The position numbers and the translations under genes are program-made. The notes under the pieces are model-generated. The model was not told the origin of the DNA and made no database searches. It saw only the letters and a list, made by a program, of their open reading frames with translations. From positions 8,804,001 through 8,868,000 of the forward strand of contig NZ_CP109499.1 of assembly GCF_036231965.1 (NCBI RefSeq): a DNA stretch of 64,000 nucleotides, given 5' to 3'. Position 1 is the stretch's first letter. Each line of letters begins with the position of its first letter. This document shows, one piece after another, positions 1 through 8,394 of this stretch. The stretch is from Streptomyces sp. NBC_01428. Its GTDB lineage: Bacteria > Actinomycetota > Actinomycetes > Streptomycetales > Streptomycetaceae.

Positions 1-151
1 TCACGATGGTCGCGTCGAGGACCACCATGAGCTGGGCCAGGGCGATGACGACCAGGCCCCACCAGCGGCGGGGATCGGCCGTCTCGGCCGAGGCGGAGGC
101 GGGCGAGCCCGGTGCCGTCCGGGTGGCGCCGGCGGGTATGGAGTCACTCAT
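1..151 (-). CDS. MFS drug-efflux transporter, N-terminal fragment
   Basis: Only the first 50 residues are in the window; the gene runs off the left edge. The protein starts with ATG at 151, has a polar Pro/Ala-rich tail of about 27 residues, then a first membrane helix containing LVVIALAQLMVVLDATIV. The motif with D-A-T-I-V in helix 1 is typical of 14-helix DHA2 (EmrB/QacA) drug:proton antiporters of the inner membrane. It is divergent from the MarR gene at 399 with a palindrome between them, so it is probably the efflux pump controlled by that repressor. Substrate cannot be told. Confidence 0.8.
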   Translation of the reverse strand, partial: MSDSIPAGATRTAPGSPASASAETADPRRWWGLVVIALAQLMVVLDATIV

Positions 152-352
152 GTCGAGGACGTCGCTTCCTTGGTGAGGCATGCGCCGCGAAGGCGGCGCG
201 GGACGGAGGAGCGTGTTCCGGCGCAAGGGGGCCGGAACACGCGGTGGGACGGTGACGGAGGGCGCGACGAAGGAAGCATCGGTTCCCCCCGTCGCCTCGT
301 CCGCGCAGGTCGTGAAGCGTATGTGTGGCGGCTGCCAGTGCGCAGCACCACC

Positions 353-375
353 GATAGTCAGCATCGCTGATTATC
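353..375. promoter_or_regulatory. 23-bp palindrome, likely MarR operator
   Basis: The left arm GATAgTCAGC and right arm GCTGAtTATC are complementary at 9 of 10 positions around a 3-base centre. It ends 24 bp before the ATG of marR and sits in the only gap between the MFS and marR genes. MarR dimers bind dyads of this size, so autorepression together with control of the pump is the simple reading. The function is inferred. Confidence 0.6.
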
Positions 376-398
376 AGAAGCAGGATACGCTACCTCGT

Positions 399-932
399 AT
401 GACGGACGACGCCGAACTGTCCGACCTCCTCACGCTGCGGCTGGGGTACCTGGTCAAGCACGCCTACCTCGAACTCGCGGCCCTCATGGCCGAGGCGCTG
501 GAGCCGTACGGCGTGCTGCCCCGCGAGTTGGGCGTGCTGTCGGTGATCGGGGCGGACGGCGCCGAACGCTCGCAGAACGAGTTGGCCTCGGCGATCGGCA
601 TGGACCGGACCACGATGGTGGCCGTCATCGACGAACTCGAAGGCCGCGGACTGGTGGAACGCCATCGCAGCGCGCGGGACCGCCGCCGTAACGTGGTGAC
701 GCTCACGGACGCCGGAGTCACCTGCCTGCGGGACGCGGAACTGGCACGCGCCGAGGCCGAGGCGGCCTATCTCGCTCCGCTGGAGACCGACGCGGCGCAG
801 GCACTGACCGACGCGCTGCGCGTCCTCCACCGCGCGCACGCCGCTCCGCACGGCGGCCGCCCGCTGCGTGCCGCCGGGCCGACGGACCAGGCGCACTGCG
901 CCGCGGCCGCCGGCGAATCATCCGGCACCTGA
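399..932 (+). CDS. MarR-family transcriptional regulator
   Basis: A 177-residue winged-helix regulator. The frame is open upstream to 180, but ATG 399 is preferred because the protein then begins MTDDAELSDLL, a normal MarR helix 1, and the operator lies just before it. The DNA-binding region is around residues 55-95: SQNELASAIGMDRTTMVAVI is the helix-turn-helix and the following wing contains RHRSARDRRRNVVTLT with the usual D-x-R-x-R. The C-terminal 25 residues are Ala/Gly/Pro-rich and may be disordered. It is divergent from a DHA2 pump and probably represses it until a phenolic or drug-like ligand binds. The ligand is unknown. Confidence 0.9.
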   Translation: MTDDAELSDLLTLRLGYLVKHAYLELAALMAEALEPYGVLPRELGVLSVIGADGAERSQNELASAIGMDRTTMVAVIDELEGRGLVERHRSARDRRRNVVTLTDAGVTCLRDAELARAEAEAAYLAPLETDAAQALTDALRVLHRAHAAPHGGRPLRAAGPTDQAHCAAAAGESSGT

Positions 933-993
933 CCCGACCGGTCGGCGCACTACGACGTCGATCCGGCCGCTCGGGGAACCGCTATCGCTGTCA

Positions 994-1746
994 CTACCAG
1001 GGCACTTCGCCCTCGTCGTCGAAGAAGTGACCCGTCGGTCCGCCGTCCGGCACGGTCGCGAGGCGGATCGCGGAGGCGGCTCCCTGCTGCGGTGTACGCA
1101 CGCCCTGGAAGGCGTTGAGGTCCGTGGCCGTGTAGCCGGGGCAGACGGCGTTGATGAGGATGTTCGTGTCGGCCAGTTCCTTGGCGTACTGCACCGTGAC
1201 GGCGTTCAGGAACGTCTTGGACGGTGAGTACGCGACGGCTACGGGGCCGACCTCGGCGCCAGGGGTCGTCTGGAGCGTGAGGGAGCCGACGCTGCTGGAG
1301 ACGTTGACGATCCGGGGTGACGGCGAGCGGCGGAGCAGCGGCAGCAGGGCGTTCGTCACGCGGATGACGCCGATCACGTTGGTCTCGACGGCGGCTCGCA
1401 CCCGGTCGACATCGACCGTAGTGGGGTCCTGCGGTCCGCCACCGGTGATCCCCGCGTTGTTGACGAGCGCGTCGAGCCGCCCGGCCTGCTCCTCCACGAG
1501 CCGGGCCGCGGCAGTCACACTCGCGTCGTCGGTCACGTCCAGCGGAACGCCGAACGCGTCGGCTCCGGCCGCGCGCAGCTTCTCCACGGCGGACTCGCGC
1601 CGCTCCTCGTTCCGGGCGCCGACCCCGACGGTCCAGCCCAGGGCACCGAGCCCCGCTGCGATCTCGTACCCGATCCCCTTGTTGGCTCCGGTCACCAGCG
1701 CGACCTGCGGACGGTGGGCGGTGTTCGTTTCACTCATGGCATCCAT
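994..1746 (-). CDS. Short-chain dehydrogenase/reductase
   Basis: A 250-residue classical SDR. TGANKGIG at about residues 19-26 is the Rossmann dinucleotide-binding glycine motif, NNAG is at 95-98, the catalytic Ser is in VNVSSS near 149, and Tyr172-x3-Lys176 (YSPSK) completes the active site. CPGYTATDL follows, as usual. The TGxxxGIG form with an Arg-rich stretch after beta-2 suggests NADPH. It resembles plant-carbonyl-reductase-like SDRs seen in streptomycetes. It is divergent from the LysR gene at 1841 and is its likely target. ATG at 1737 is an alternative start. Substrate unknown. Confidence 0.92.
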   Translation of the reverse strand: MDAMSETNTAHRPQVALVTGANKGIGYEIAAGLGALGWTVGVGARNEERRESAVEKLRAAGADAFGVPLDVTDDASVTAAARLVEEQAGRLDALVNNAGITGGGPQDPTTVDVDRVRAAVETNVIGVIRVTNALLPLLRRSPSPRIVNVSSSVGSLTLQTTPGAEVGPVAVAYSPSKTFLNAVTVQYAKELADTNILINAVCPGYTATDLNAFQGVRTPQQGAASAIRLATVPDGGPTGHFFDDEGEVPW

Positions 1747-1793
1747 GCTTCGCCCGCCCCTGACGCCTGTCCAAGACCGATCGGGTGTCCGTC

Positions 1794-1810
1794 GATACCG
1801 CCCGGGTATC
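1794..1810. promoter_or_regulatory. LysR-type T-N11-A box
   Basis: GATACC and GGTATC form perfect 6-bp arms around a 5-bp centre. The dyad contains the T-N11-A spacing of LysR recognition sites. It lies 31 bp before the LysR ATG and 48 bp before the SDR start, which fits a regulator that controls itself and the divergent gene. Confidence 0.6.
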
Positions 1811-1840
1811 GTCCCAGGCGGACCGGGCTAGGCTGGCCCG

Positions 1841-2689
1841 ATGGAGACGCGTGAACTGCGGTACTTCGTCGCGGTCGCCGAAGAACTGAACTTCGGCAGG
1901 GCCGCGCAGCGACTCGGCATCGCCCAACCTCCGCTGAGCAGGGCCATCGCCCAGCTCGAACGGCGACTGGGCGCCACGCTCCTCGACCGCGACAGCCGGG
2001 GTGTCGCCCTGACCGCCGCGGGGACGGTGCTTCTCCAGGAGGCGGGAGCCGCGCTGGACGCCGTCGAGGCCGCCGAGCGTCGAACGCGGCGGGCCGCCCT
2101 CGCTTCGACCGGCAGCCCCTCCGTCGTTCTCGCCGCGAAGGCGGGCGCCTCCGGCGAGCTCCTGGCGAAGATCCTCGACGCCTACGCGGCCGAACCCGAC
2201 GCGGTCCGCGTCGACGTGATGCTGTGCGGGCCGGGGGAGCAGGCGCGCGTCCTGCACGACGGCCGGGCCGATGTGGCCCTCCTGCACCGGCCGTTCGACG
2301 ACACGGCCGGATTCGACACCGAGGATCTGCACACGGAGCGCCAGATCGTGATCCTTCCGGCGGGCCATCCCCTCAGTACCCGGCCTCACCTGCGGATCGA
2401 CGAGATCACCGGCCTCTCCGGTCTGCCCCTGCCGCGCTGGCCACGACCCGACGGAGCCTTCGCGGACGGCCCCGGCCCACAGGTGCGCGACCACACGCAG
2501 CTCACTCAGCTCATCGCCCTCGGCCGGGCCTGCGCGATCGTCCCGGAGTCGGCGTGCGCCGGCCTCGGCGAGGATCTCACCGCCGTGCCGGTCCCCGACG
2601 CCCCTGAGGTCACCACGGTGATCGCCTGGCCCCCGCACAGCCGTTCGTCGGCGGTCGCGGGGTTGGTCCGGGCCGCGGTCGCGCTGTGA
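1841..2689 (+). CDS. LysR-family transcriptional regulator
   Basis: A 282-residue LTTR. The N-terminus METRELRYFVAVAEELNFGR and the helix-turn-helix AAQRLGIAQPPLSRAIAQLE (residues about 20-39) are textbook. The remainder is a periplasmic-binding-protein-like effector domain (about 90-280) with the usual Leu/Pro patches. The ATG follows the dyad at 1794 by 31 bp. It probably activates the divergent SDR gene in response to a small molecule; nothing in the sequence identifies the ligand. Confidence 0.92.
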   Translation: METRELRYFVAVAEELNFGRAAQRLGIAQPPLSRAIAQLERRLGATLLDRDSRGVALTAAGTVLLQEAGAALDAVEAAERRTRRAALASTGSPSVVLAAKAGASGELLAKILDAYAAEPDAVRVDVMLCGPGEQARVLHDGRADVALLHRPFDDTAGFDTEDLHTERQIVILPAGHPLSTRPHLRIDEITGLSGLPLPRWPRPDGAFADGPGPQVRDHTQLTQLIALGRACAIVPESACAGLGEDLTAVPVPDAPEVTTVIAWPPHSRSSAVAGLVRAAVAL

Positions 2690-2749
2690 GTACTGGGGTC
2701 GCGACCACGGTCGAAACCTGACCTCAGCTTTACTGCATTCAAGTAGTAC

Positions 2750-2766
2750 TTGCGAGCGTATTGCAG
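2750..2766. promoter_or_regulatory. Nur-like (nickel-responsive Fur family) box
   Basis: TTGCGA, 5 bases, TTGCAG. This matches the Streptomyces Nur box as I remember it (tTGCaa-N5-ttGCAA) at 10 of 12 defined positions with exactly the 5-base spacing. It lies 59 bp before the preferred start of a nickel/cobalt permease, the expected target of Nur. The nur gene itself is not in the window. The consensus is from memory and binding is inferred. Confidence 0.5.
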
Positions 2767-2824
2767 CAAGCTGGATGGTGTGGCTGCGAACGATCGATCG
2801 AGATGGCATCGCCTGCGTACCTCG

Positions 2825-3901
2825 ATGACCCGCAAGGAGTGGGCCCGTCTCGGCGGGATGGCCGCGTTCGTCGTCGCGCTGCACGTCATCGGCTGGTTCA
2901 CGTTGCTCGCGGTCGTGGCGCCCGAGCACTACAGCCTGGGCACCAAGACGTTCGGCATCGGTATCGGCATCACCGCCTACACCCTGGGGATGCGGCACGC
3001 CTTCGACGCCGACCACATCGCCGCGATCGACAACACCACTCGGAAGCTGATGAACGAGGGACAGCGCCCGCTGTCCGTCGGGTTCTGGTTCTCCCTCGGC
3101 CACTCCAGCATCGTCTTCGCGCTCGCCTTCCTGCTCTCCCTCGGCGTCAAGGCGCTGGCGGGACCGGTGGAGAACGACGACTCCCCGCTGCACAGCATCA
3201 CCGGCTGGATCGGCACCACCGTCTCGGGGGTCTTCCTCTACGTCATCGCGATCATCAACCTGCTGATCATGGCGGGGATCTGGAAAGTGTTCCGCGCGAT
3301 GCGCTCCGGCCATTACGACGAGGCGGCGCTGGAGGAGCAGCTCGACAACCGCGGCTTCATGAACCGCATCCTGGGCCGCCTGATGAAGTCGATCACCAAG
3401 CCCTGGCAGATGTACCCGCTGGGCCTGCTCTTCGGGCTCGGCTTCGACACGGCGACCGAGATCGCCCTGTTGGTCCTCGCCGGATCGGGAGCGGCCTCAG
3501 GGCTGCCCTGGTACGCGATCCTCTGCCTGCCCGTCCTGTTCGCGGCGGGGATGGCGCTGCTGGACACGATCGACGGATCGTTCATGAACTTCGCCTACGG
3601 CTGGGCGTTCTCCAAGCCCGTCCGCAAGGTCTACTACAACCTCACCGTCACGGGCCTGTCCGTCGCCGTCGCCCTCATCATCGGGACCGTCGAACTGCTC
3701 GGCCTGGTCGCGGAGAAGGCCGGCCTGCACGGCTTCTTCTGGGACTGGATCTCCGGCCTCGACCTCAACATCATCGGCTACGTCGTCGTCGGCCTGTTCT
3801 TCGCCACCTGGATCGTCGCGCTGCTGGTGTGGAAGCTCGGCCGCATCGAGGAAAAGTGGACGGAGGGGCTGGCGCAACCGGCCGAGCAGCGCGTCGAGTA
3901 G
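2825..3901 (+). CDS. NiCoT-family nickel/cobalt permease
   Basis: A 358-residue inner-membrane transporter. The signature RHAFDADHIAAIDNTTR (about residues 57-73) carries the His/Asp metal-selecting residues of helix 2 in HoxN/NixA proteins. GFDTATEIALL and LLDTIDGSFMNFAY are the two other conserved NiCoT motifs. About eight membrane helices are visible. The frame is open upstream to a TTG at 2750, but that codon lies inside the Nur-like box; ATG 2825 gives a protein starting MTRKEWARLGG just before helix 1. No strong ribosome site precedes it, so a leaderless or weakly translated message is possible. Role: high-affinity uptake of Ni2+ (or Co2+) for urease, Ni-SOD or hydrogenase. Confidence 0.93.
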   Translation: MTRKEWARLGGMAAFVVALHVIGWFTLLAVVAPEHYSLGTKTFGIGIGITAYTLGMRHAFDADHIAAIDNTTRKLMNEGQRPLSVGFWFSLGHSSIVFALAFLLSLGVKALAGPVENDDSPLHSITGWIGTTVSGVFLYVIAIINLLIMAGIWKVFRAMRSGHYDEAALEEQLDNRGFMNRILGRLMKSITKPWQMYPLGLLFGLGFDTATEIALLVLAGSGAASGLPWYAILCLPVLFAAGMALLDTIDGSFMNFAYGWAFSKPVRKVYYNLTVTGLSVAVALIIGTVELLGLVAEKAGLHGFFWDWISGLDLNIIGYVVVGLFFATWIVALLVWKLGRIEEKWTEGLAQPAEQRVE

Positions 3902-4036
3902 GGCGTCTTCGCCCGTACATTTCCACACACCACGCCCGCCGGGCCGACGGGATGAACCCGCCGCACTGCCCGGCGCGTCCTGCCGTACCCGCCCGGGACG
4001 AACCCATCGTGCCGCCGGCGCGATCGCGCCGAGGTC

Positions 4037-4738
4037 TCAGGCTCCGGCCTGAAGGCGGAGGCCCGCCAAGGTCAGCTCCAGTGCGGAGCGGAACTGGTCG
4101 ACGTCGTCATGGCCGTCGAACTCGTCGACGATCTCGCGTACGAAGGGGAAGTCCTCGGGGTCGAGCTCGCGCCAGGCGGCGGCATAGCGGCCGAGGAACT
4201 CGTCGCGGCCCACCGCGCCGTCGAGGATCTCCTCGGGCGGCTCCTGCCCCATGTCGACGGCGGAGCCGACGACGACCCCCACGATCGCGGACACGGCGTG
4301 AAACCGCTGGTGCGCACTGAGATCCAGCCGAAGGGTCTGCCGGCCGAGCCGCTCGTAGAGGTGCAGCGAGTTGCTCTGGGTGTTGGTGTTGCGCATGAAG
4401 TACGCGCCCAGCCAGGGCCGGTCCACGATCGCGTCGAAGAGCGTCACGGCCATGGCGCGGAGGTCGTCGATCGGGTCGTCGCTGCTCGGGAGTTTCTCCA
4501 CGTCGGCCAGCACCGAGCCCATCACGTGGTCGGTCGCGAGGTCGAGCAGTTCGTCCTTGCTCGCGACGTACCAGTAGATGCTGGCGACGCCGCCGCCGAG
4601 CCGCTGTGCGAGCGCCCGGAACGTCAGAGCCGAGGCGCCGGCCTCGTCGAGCAGGGCCACCGCCTCGGTGAGCACGGACTCCATCGAGTGCGAGGCCCGT
4701 CGACGTCCCGCACCGGAGCGGTCCTGCAGGCGTGCCAT
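4037..4738 (-). CDS. TetR-family repressor
   Basis: A 233-residue regulator. The N-terminal DNA-binding domain spans about residues 15-65, with the helix-turn-helix in FRALAQRLGGGVASIYWYVA followed by SKDEL. The C-terminal half is the ligand-binding helical bundle of the TetR class-C type. It is divergent from an MFS exporter at 4841, and the gap contains three near-identical dyads. The arrangement predicts repression of the pump and of itself, relieved by the pump substrate. The start is supported by the position of the operators and by the family length. Confidence 0.92.
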   Translation of the reverse strand: MARLQDRSGAGRRRASHSMESVLTEAVALLDEAGASALTFRALAQRLGGGVASIYWYVASKDELLDLATDHVMGSVLADVEKLPSSDDPIDDLRAMAVTLFDAIVDRPWLGAYFMRNTNTQSNSLHLYERLGRQTLRLDLSAHQRFHAVSAIVGVVVGSAVDMGQEPPEEILDGAVGRDEFLGRYAAAWRELDPEDFPFVREIVDEFDGHDDVDQFRSALELTLAGLRLQAGA

Positions 4739-4767
4739 GGCTTCCCTCTCGTCGTGTCTTGCGTCGT

Positions 4768-4827
4768 ATCGAACGTTGTTCTATCGTAGCGCATCGTACG
4801 TTGTTCGATAGCCGAACGACGTTCGAT
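4768..4827. promoter_or_regulatory. Three tandem TetR operators
   Basis: Three copies of a 17-bp dyad of form ATCGAAC-N3-GTTCGAT lie at 4768-4784, 4793-4809 and 4811-4827 (arm complementarity 6/7, 6/7 and 5/7). Centres are 25 and 18 bp apart. They fill almost the whole gap between the divergent TetR and MFS starts, with the last copy ending 13 bp before the MFS ATG. Repeated identical sites suggest cooperative or graded repression. Binding is inferred. Confidence 0.7.
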
Positions 4828-4840
4828 CGAGAGGACCGTC

Positions 4841-6313
4841 ATGACCACCGCCACGTTGCAAAAACCCTCACGCACCACCTATCCCTCCCTCCGCGCGGCG
4901 TGGATTCCGCTGGCCGCCCTCTGCTTGGCGTTCTTCGTCGAGATGGTCGACAACACGCTCTTGTCGATCGCGCTGCCCACGATCGGTCGCGACCTCGGCA
5001 GCGGCACGACCGCGCTGCAATGGGTCACCGGCGCGTACTCGCTGACCTTCGGCGGCCTGCTGCTCACGGCCGGGTCGATGGCCGACCGGCTGGGCCGCCG
5101 TCGGGTGCTGCTCATAGGACTCGCCGTGTTCGGCTCGCTGAGCCTGTGCGTCGTCCTGGTCACCACGGCGGGCGAGCTCATCGCCCTGCGCGCCGCACTC
5201 GGCATCGCCGCCGCGGCCATGGCCCCGATCACGAACTCGCTGGTCTTCCGCCTGTTCGACGACAAGGCCCTGCGGATGCGCGCCATGACGGTGATGATCG
5301 TCGTCGGCATGTCCGGCTTCGTTCTCGGGCCGTTGCTCGGCGGCACCGCGCTGGCCCATGTGCGCTGGGAGTGGCTGCTGGTCGTCAACGCCCCGATCGC
5401 GCTGATCGCCTGCATCGGCGTGCGGCTCGGCGTCCCGGCAGACCGACCGGAGGACCTCACCAAGGACGCGCTCGACGTGCCGGGCGCCGTCCTGAGCGTC
5501 AGCGCCATCGGGCTCGCCTGCTACTCGCTGACCAGCGGTGTCGAGCACGGCTGGCTCTCCTCGATCACCCTCGCGTCGATCGCGGGCGCCGTGGTGGCGG
5601 CGACGGCGTTCATCCTCCACGAGCGGCGCAGCGCCGCACCCATGCTGGACCTGAAGCTCTTCACGAACGGCACCGTCCGCGGCGCCACCATCGCGCAGAT
5701 CGGTACGTCCATCGCGATGGCCAGCGTGATGTTCGGACTGATCCTCCACTTCCAGTACGCCTACGGCTGGAGCCCGGTACGGGCCGGCCTGGCCAACCTG
5801 CCGATCATCGTGACCATGCTCGTCGCGACTCCGCTGTCCGAATGGCTCGGGCGCCGGTTCGGCCACCGCATCGCGTGCCTGGTGGGGGCGGCCTGTCTGG
5901 CCGGTTCGCTGGCGGGACTCTCCTGGGGGGTCGACCACGGGTACGCGGCCATCGCCGTCTGCATGGTGCTCATGACCGTGGGCCTGCGCACCGTGATGAC
6001 GATCTGCGCGGTCGCGCTCGTCGATGCGATGCCGAGCAACCGCACCTCCATCGGCGCCGCCCTGAACGACACCGCACAGGAGGTCGGCTCCAGCGTCGGC
6101 ACCGCCGTCGTCGGCACCCTGATCGCAGCGCTGGTCACCACCCAGCTCCCCGCCGGAACCTGGAGCGGCGACCTCGTCGCGTCCTTCTTCCACGGCGAAC
6201 GGATCACCTATGCCGTCCTCGCGGTCGTCGTCGGACTGATCGCGGCCACCGGCGCTCTGAGCCTCACCGACTCCCGCACCGTCGAGGAAGCACCTGTCGA
6301 GGAAGCCGCCTGA
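4841..6313 (+). CDS. DHA2-family MFS multidrug exporter
   Basis: A 490-residue, 14-helix EmrB/QacA-type antiporter. Helix 1 carries FVEMVDNTLLSIALPTIGRD (the D-N-T-L form of the DHA2 motif). Motif A is seen as GSMADRLGRRRVLLIGL, and motif C as GMSGFVLGPLLGG in helix 5. RBS GAGAGGA is 8 bases before ATG. It is divergent from the TetR gene with three operators between them. Its role is proton-driven export of a drug or metabolite from the cell; the substrate is not evident. The C-terminus is acidic (EEAPVEEAA). Confidence 0.93.
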   Translation: MTTATLQKPSRTTYPSLRAAWIPLAALCLAFFVEMVDNTLLSIALPTIGRDLGSGTTALQWVTGAYSLTFGGLLLTAGSMADRLGRRRVLLIGLAVFGSLSLCVVLVTTAGELIALRAALGIAAAAMAPITNSLVFRLFDDKALRMRAMTVMIVVGMSGFVLGPLLGGTALAHVRWEWLLVVNAPIALIACIGVRLGVPADRPEDLTKDALDVPGAVLSVSAIGLACYSLTSGVEHGWLSSITLASIAGAVVAATAFILHERRSAAPMLDLKLFTNGTVRGATIAQIGTSIAMASVMFGLILHFQYAYGWSPVRAGLANLPIIVTMLVATPLSEWLGRRFGHRIACLVGAACLAGSLAGLSWGVDHGYAAIAVCMVLMTVGLRTVMTICAVALVDAMPSNRTSIGAALNDTAQEVGSSVGTAVVGTLIAALVTTQLPAGTWSGDLVASFFHGERITYAVLAVVVGLIAATGALSLTDSRTVEEAPVEEAA

Positions 6314-6352
6314 CGGCGGAGAGTCCGGTGCGGGGGCGACGGAGTGCCGGGG

Positions 6353-7735
6353 TCATCCCGCGGGCAGACACACGACGAATCTGGCCCCGGCGGTGTGCCG
6401 GTGGTCGAATCTCAGATCTCCGTCGGCGGAACGGGCGAGACGCCTGGCCAGGGGCAGTCCCAGACCCGCGCCGCTGTGCCCGTCGCCGGGGTCGGCCCGG
6501 CGGCCGGGTTCGAAGAGGTGGGGCATGAACGGGGGCGGCACGCCCGGTCCGTCGTCGGTGACCTCGATCCGTACGCCGTCGGACGTGTCGTGCACCCGGA
6601 CGGTGACGCTGGCTCGGGCGTAGCGGCACGCGTTGGCGAGGAGCGGGCTGACGATGCGTTCGAGGAGTGCGGGTGCGACGCCGATCGTCGGGCACGACCC
6701 GTCGACCACGATCGTCAAGTGCGCCGGCGGGCAGGAGGTCTCGGCCAGTCGACGCAGGGCGGTGAGGGATTCGGCTGTACCCGGAGTGCCGGGGGAGCCG
6801 TCGCGGGCGTCGTCCAGGAGCGTGTCGCAGATCGTGCGCATGGAGACGGCGGCATCGGTGATGACCTGATGGGTGGCGCGGGTCTGATCGGCGGTACGTG
6901 GGCGGCTCTGCCACCAGTCGAGTTCGGCGATGATGCGGCTCAGCGGGGTACGGAGTTCGTGCGACAGCTCCCCGGTGAGCTGCTGTTCGTGACGCAGGAG
7001 GGTACGGATCCGGTCGAGCAGGGAGTCCAACGACGTGCCGAGGCGCGTGAGTTCGACGGGATGCCCCTTGCTGCCGAAGCGTTCCGCCGAGGCCACGGCA
7101 CTCCACTGGGCGGCCTGGTCGGTCATCGCGCGGACCGGGCGGAGCGCCCGCCCGACGGCCAGCCGCGTGAGCGCGTAGGTCGAGGCGAGCATGACGGCGT
7201 CCAGAGCGAGCGATCCGAGGAGCAGCGTGTCGGCCGAACTCCGGTACGGGGAGAGGTCCAGAGCGGCGATCACCGTCGCCTCGCTGTGTCCCCCGGCCAC
7301 CGGGAGCGCGCACAGCCGGAACGGTCGGTGGGACGTGGTCGTGATGCAGACCCGACCCGGGTGTGCCGCCAGTCGGTCGGCGACGTGCGTCAGTGGGCTC
7401 GCGGTGCCCGGCGGTGCCTCCAGCAGACGGGGACCCGCGTAGATCCACACGTTCGTGTCCAGCAGGTTGTCGTGGGACGACTCCATGACCCGCACAGTCG
7501 TGCCCGTGGTGTCGATCGTCGTGGCGACAGCCGCCGCGCGCGTGCGCAGCTCGTCGTCCGCCTGGTGCTGAAGCCGTTGCTGGGCCACGGCGTTGAAGGC
7601 CAGCGTGAGGACCGTCATCAGCAGGGCGGCCGTCGTGAGCGCCACCAGGGACAGCCGGCCCCGCAGTGTCCGGGGTGTCAGGAAGCGCAGCAGGTCGCGT
7701 GCGGCGCGCATCGGCGGGTGGTTCGCCCGACTCAT
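6353..7735 (-). CDS. Sensor histidine kinase
   Basis: A 460-residue HK. A first membrane helix at about 28-50, an extracytoplasmic sensor loop of about 115 residues and a second helix at about 170-192 are followed by HAMP, the H-box ELSHELRTPLS (phospho-acceptor His259) and an ATPase domain with LLANACRYA (N box), VTDDGPGVP (G1) and GAGLGLPLARRLA (G2). It is the last gene of the dedA-PAP2-PAP2-RR-HK operon: its start overlaps the stop of the response regulator (7732-7735, ATGA). It probably phosphorylates that regulator in response to a cell-envelope signal. Confidence 0.93.
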   Translation of the reverse strand: MSRANHPPMRAARDLLRFLTPRTLRGRLSLVALTTAALLMTVLTLAFNAVAQQRLQHQADDELRTRAAAVATTIDTTGTTVRVMESSHDNLLDTNVWIYAGPRLLEAPPGTASPLTHVADRLAAHPGRVCITTTSHRPFRLCALPVAGGHSEATVIAALDLSPYRSSADTLLLGSLALDAVMLASTYALTRLAVGRALRPVRAMTDQAAQWSAVASAERFGSKGHPVELTRLGTSLDSLLDRIRTLLRHEQQLTGELSHELRTPLSRIIAELDWWQSRPRTADQTRATHQVITDAAVSMRTICDTLLDDARDGSPGTPGTAESLTALRRLAETSCPPAHLTIVVDGSCPTIGVAPALLERIVSPLLANACRYARASVTVRVHDTSDGVRIEVTDDGPGVPPPFMPHLFEPGRRADPGDGHSGAGLGLPLARRLARSADGDLRFDHRHTAGARFVVCLPAG

Positions 7736-8394
7736 GACAGGTGATGCCCGACGCCGCGGGCCGTGCCGATCGTCCGGTCGCTGCCCGCCGCGCGCAGCTT
7801 GCGACGGAGCCTCGTCAGGTACTGGTCGAGTGTGTTGTCGTGCACCTGGGCGCCTTCGGGCCAGGCCGCCCGGACGAGCTCACGACGTCGCACGATGCCT
7901 CCGGAAGCGGCGATCAGCGCGGCCAGGATGCGGAACTCGGTCGGCGTCAGTTCGACCCGGACACCCCGGACGCTCACCACGTGCCGGACCGCGTCCAGCA
8001 TCAGGTCGCCCGTGGTGGCCGGCGCCGACGGGGCGGTCCGCTTGATGACCGCGCGCAGCCGGGCCGCCAGCTCCGTGAGGTGGAACGGCTTCGGCAGGTA
8101 GTCGTCGCCTCCGGCGGAGAATCCGGCCAGCCGGTCGGGAAGCCGGTGACGCGCGGTCAGGAAGATGACGGGTGAGACGAATCCGTTGGCGCGCATCGCC
8201 TGGCAGACGTCCCGCCCGTCGGCGTCGGGCAGACCGACGTCGAGGACCGCGGCGGCGACGGCGTCGGTCGCCAGCCGCAGGGCGGTGGCGCCGTCCGGCG
8301 CGGGGATCGTGTCGAAGTCCTCCTCGCGCAGTCCGCGCACCAGGACGTCACGCAGGGCGTGATCGTCCTCCACGATCAGGATCGTGTGACGCAT
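7732..8394 (-). CDS. OmpR/PhoB-type response regulator
   Basis: A 220-residue regulator. The receiver domain (1-120) has the acidic pair Glu9-Asp10, phospho-acceptor Asp52 (AVLDVGLPD) and Lys in LPKPF. The C-terminal winged helix (about 130-218) has the conserved LTPTEFRILAAL and the recognition region VHDNTLDQYLTRLRRKL. It is cotranscribed with its kinase (ATGA overlap) and its start lies inside the end of the upstream PAP2 gene (47-bp overlap). OmpR-type regulators bind direct repeats with 11-bp spacing; such repeats occur in front of the genes at 10772 and 12097. Confidence 0.93.
   Translation of the reverse strand: MRHTILIVEDDHALRDVLVRGLREEDFDTIPAPDGATALRLATDAVAAAVLDVGLPDADGRDVCQAMRANGFVSPVIFLTARHRLPDRLAGFSAGGDDYLPKPFHLTELAARLRAVIKRTAPSAPATTGDLMLDAVRHVVSVRGVRVELTPTEFRILAALIAASGGIVRRRELVRAAWPEGAQVHDNTLDQYLTRLRRKLRAAGSDRTIGTARGVGHHLS

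Noticed and set aside
2761..4320. Long plus-strand frame overlapping the NiCoT gene
   Set aside because: Arg/Pro/His-rich shadow of the real permease frame, with no family motifs.
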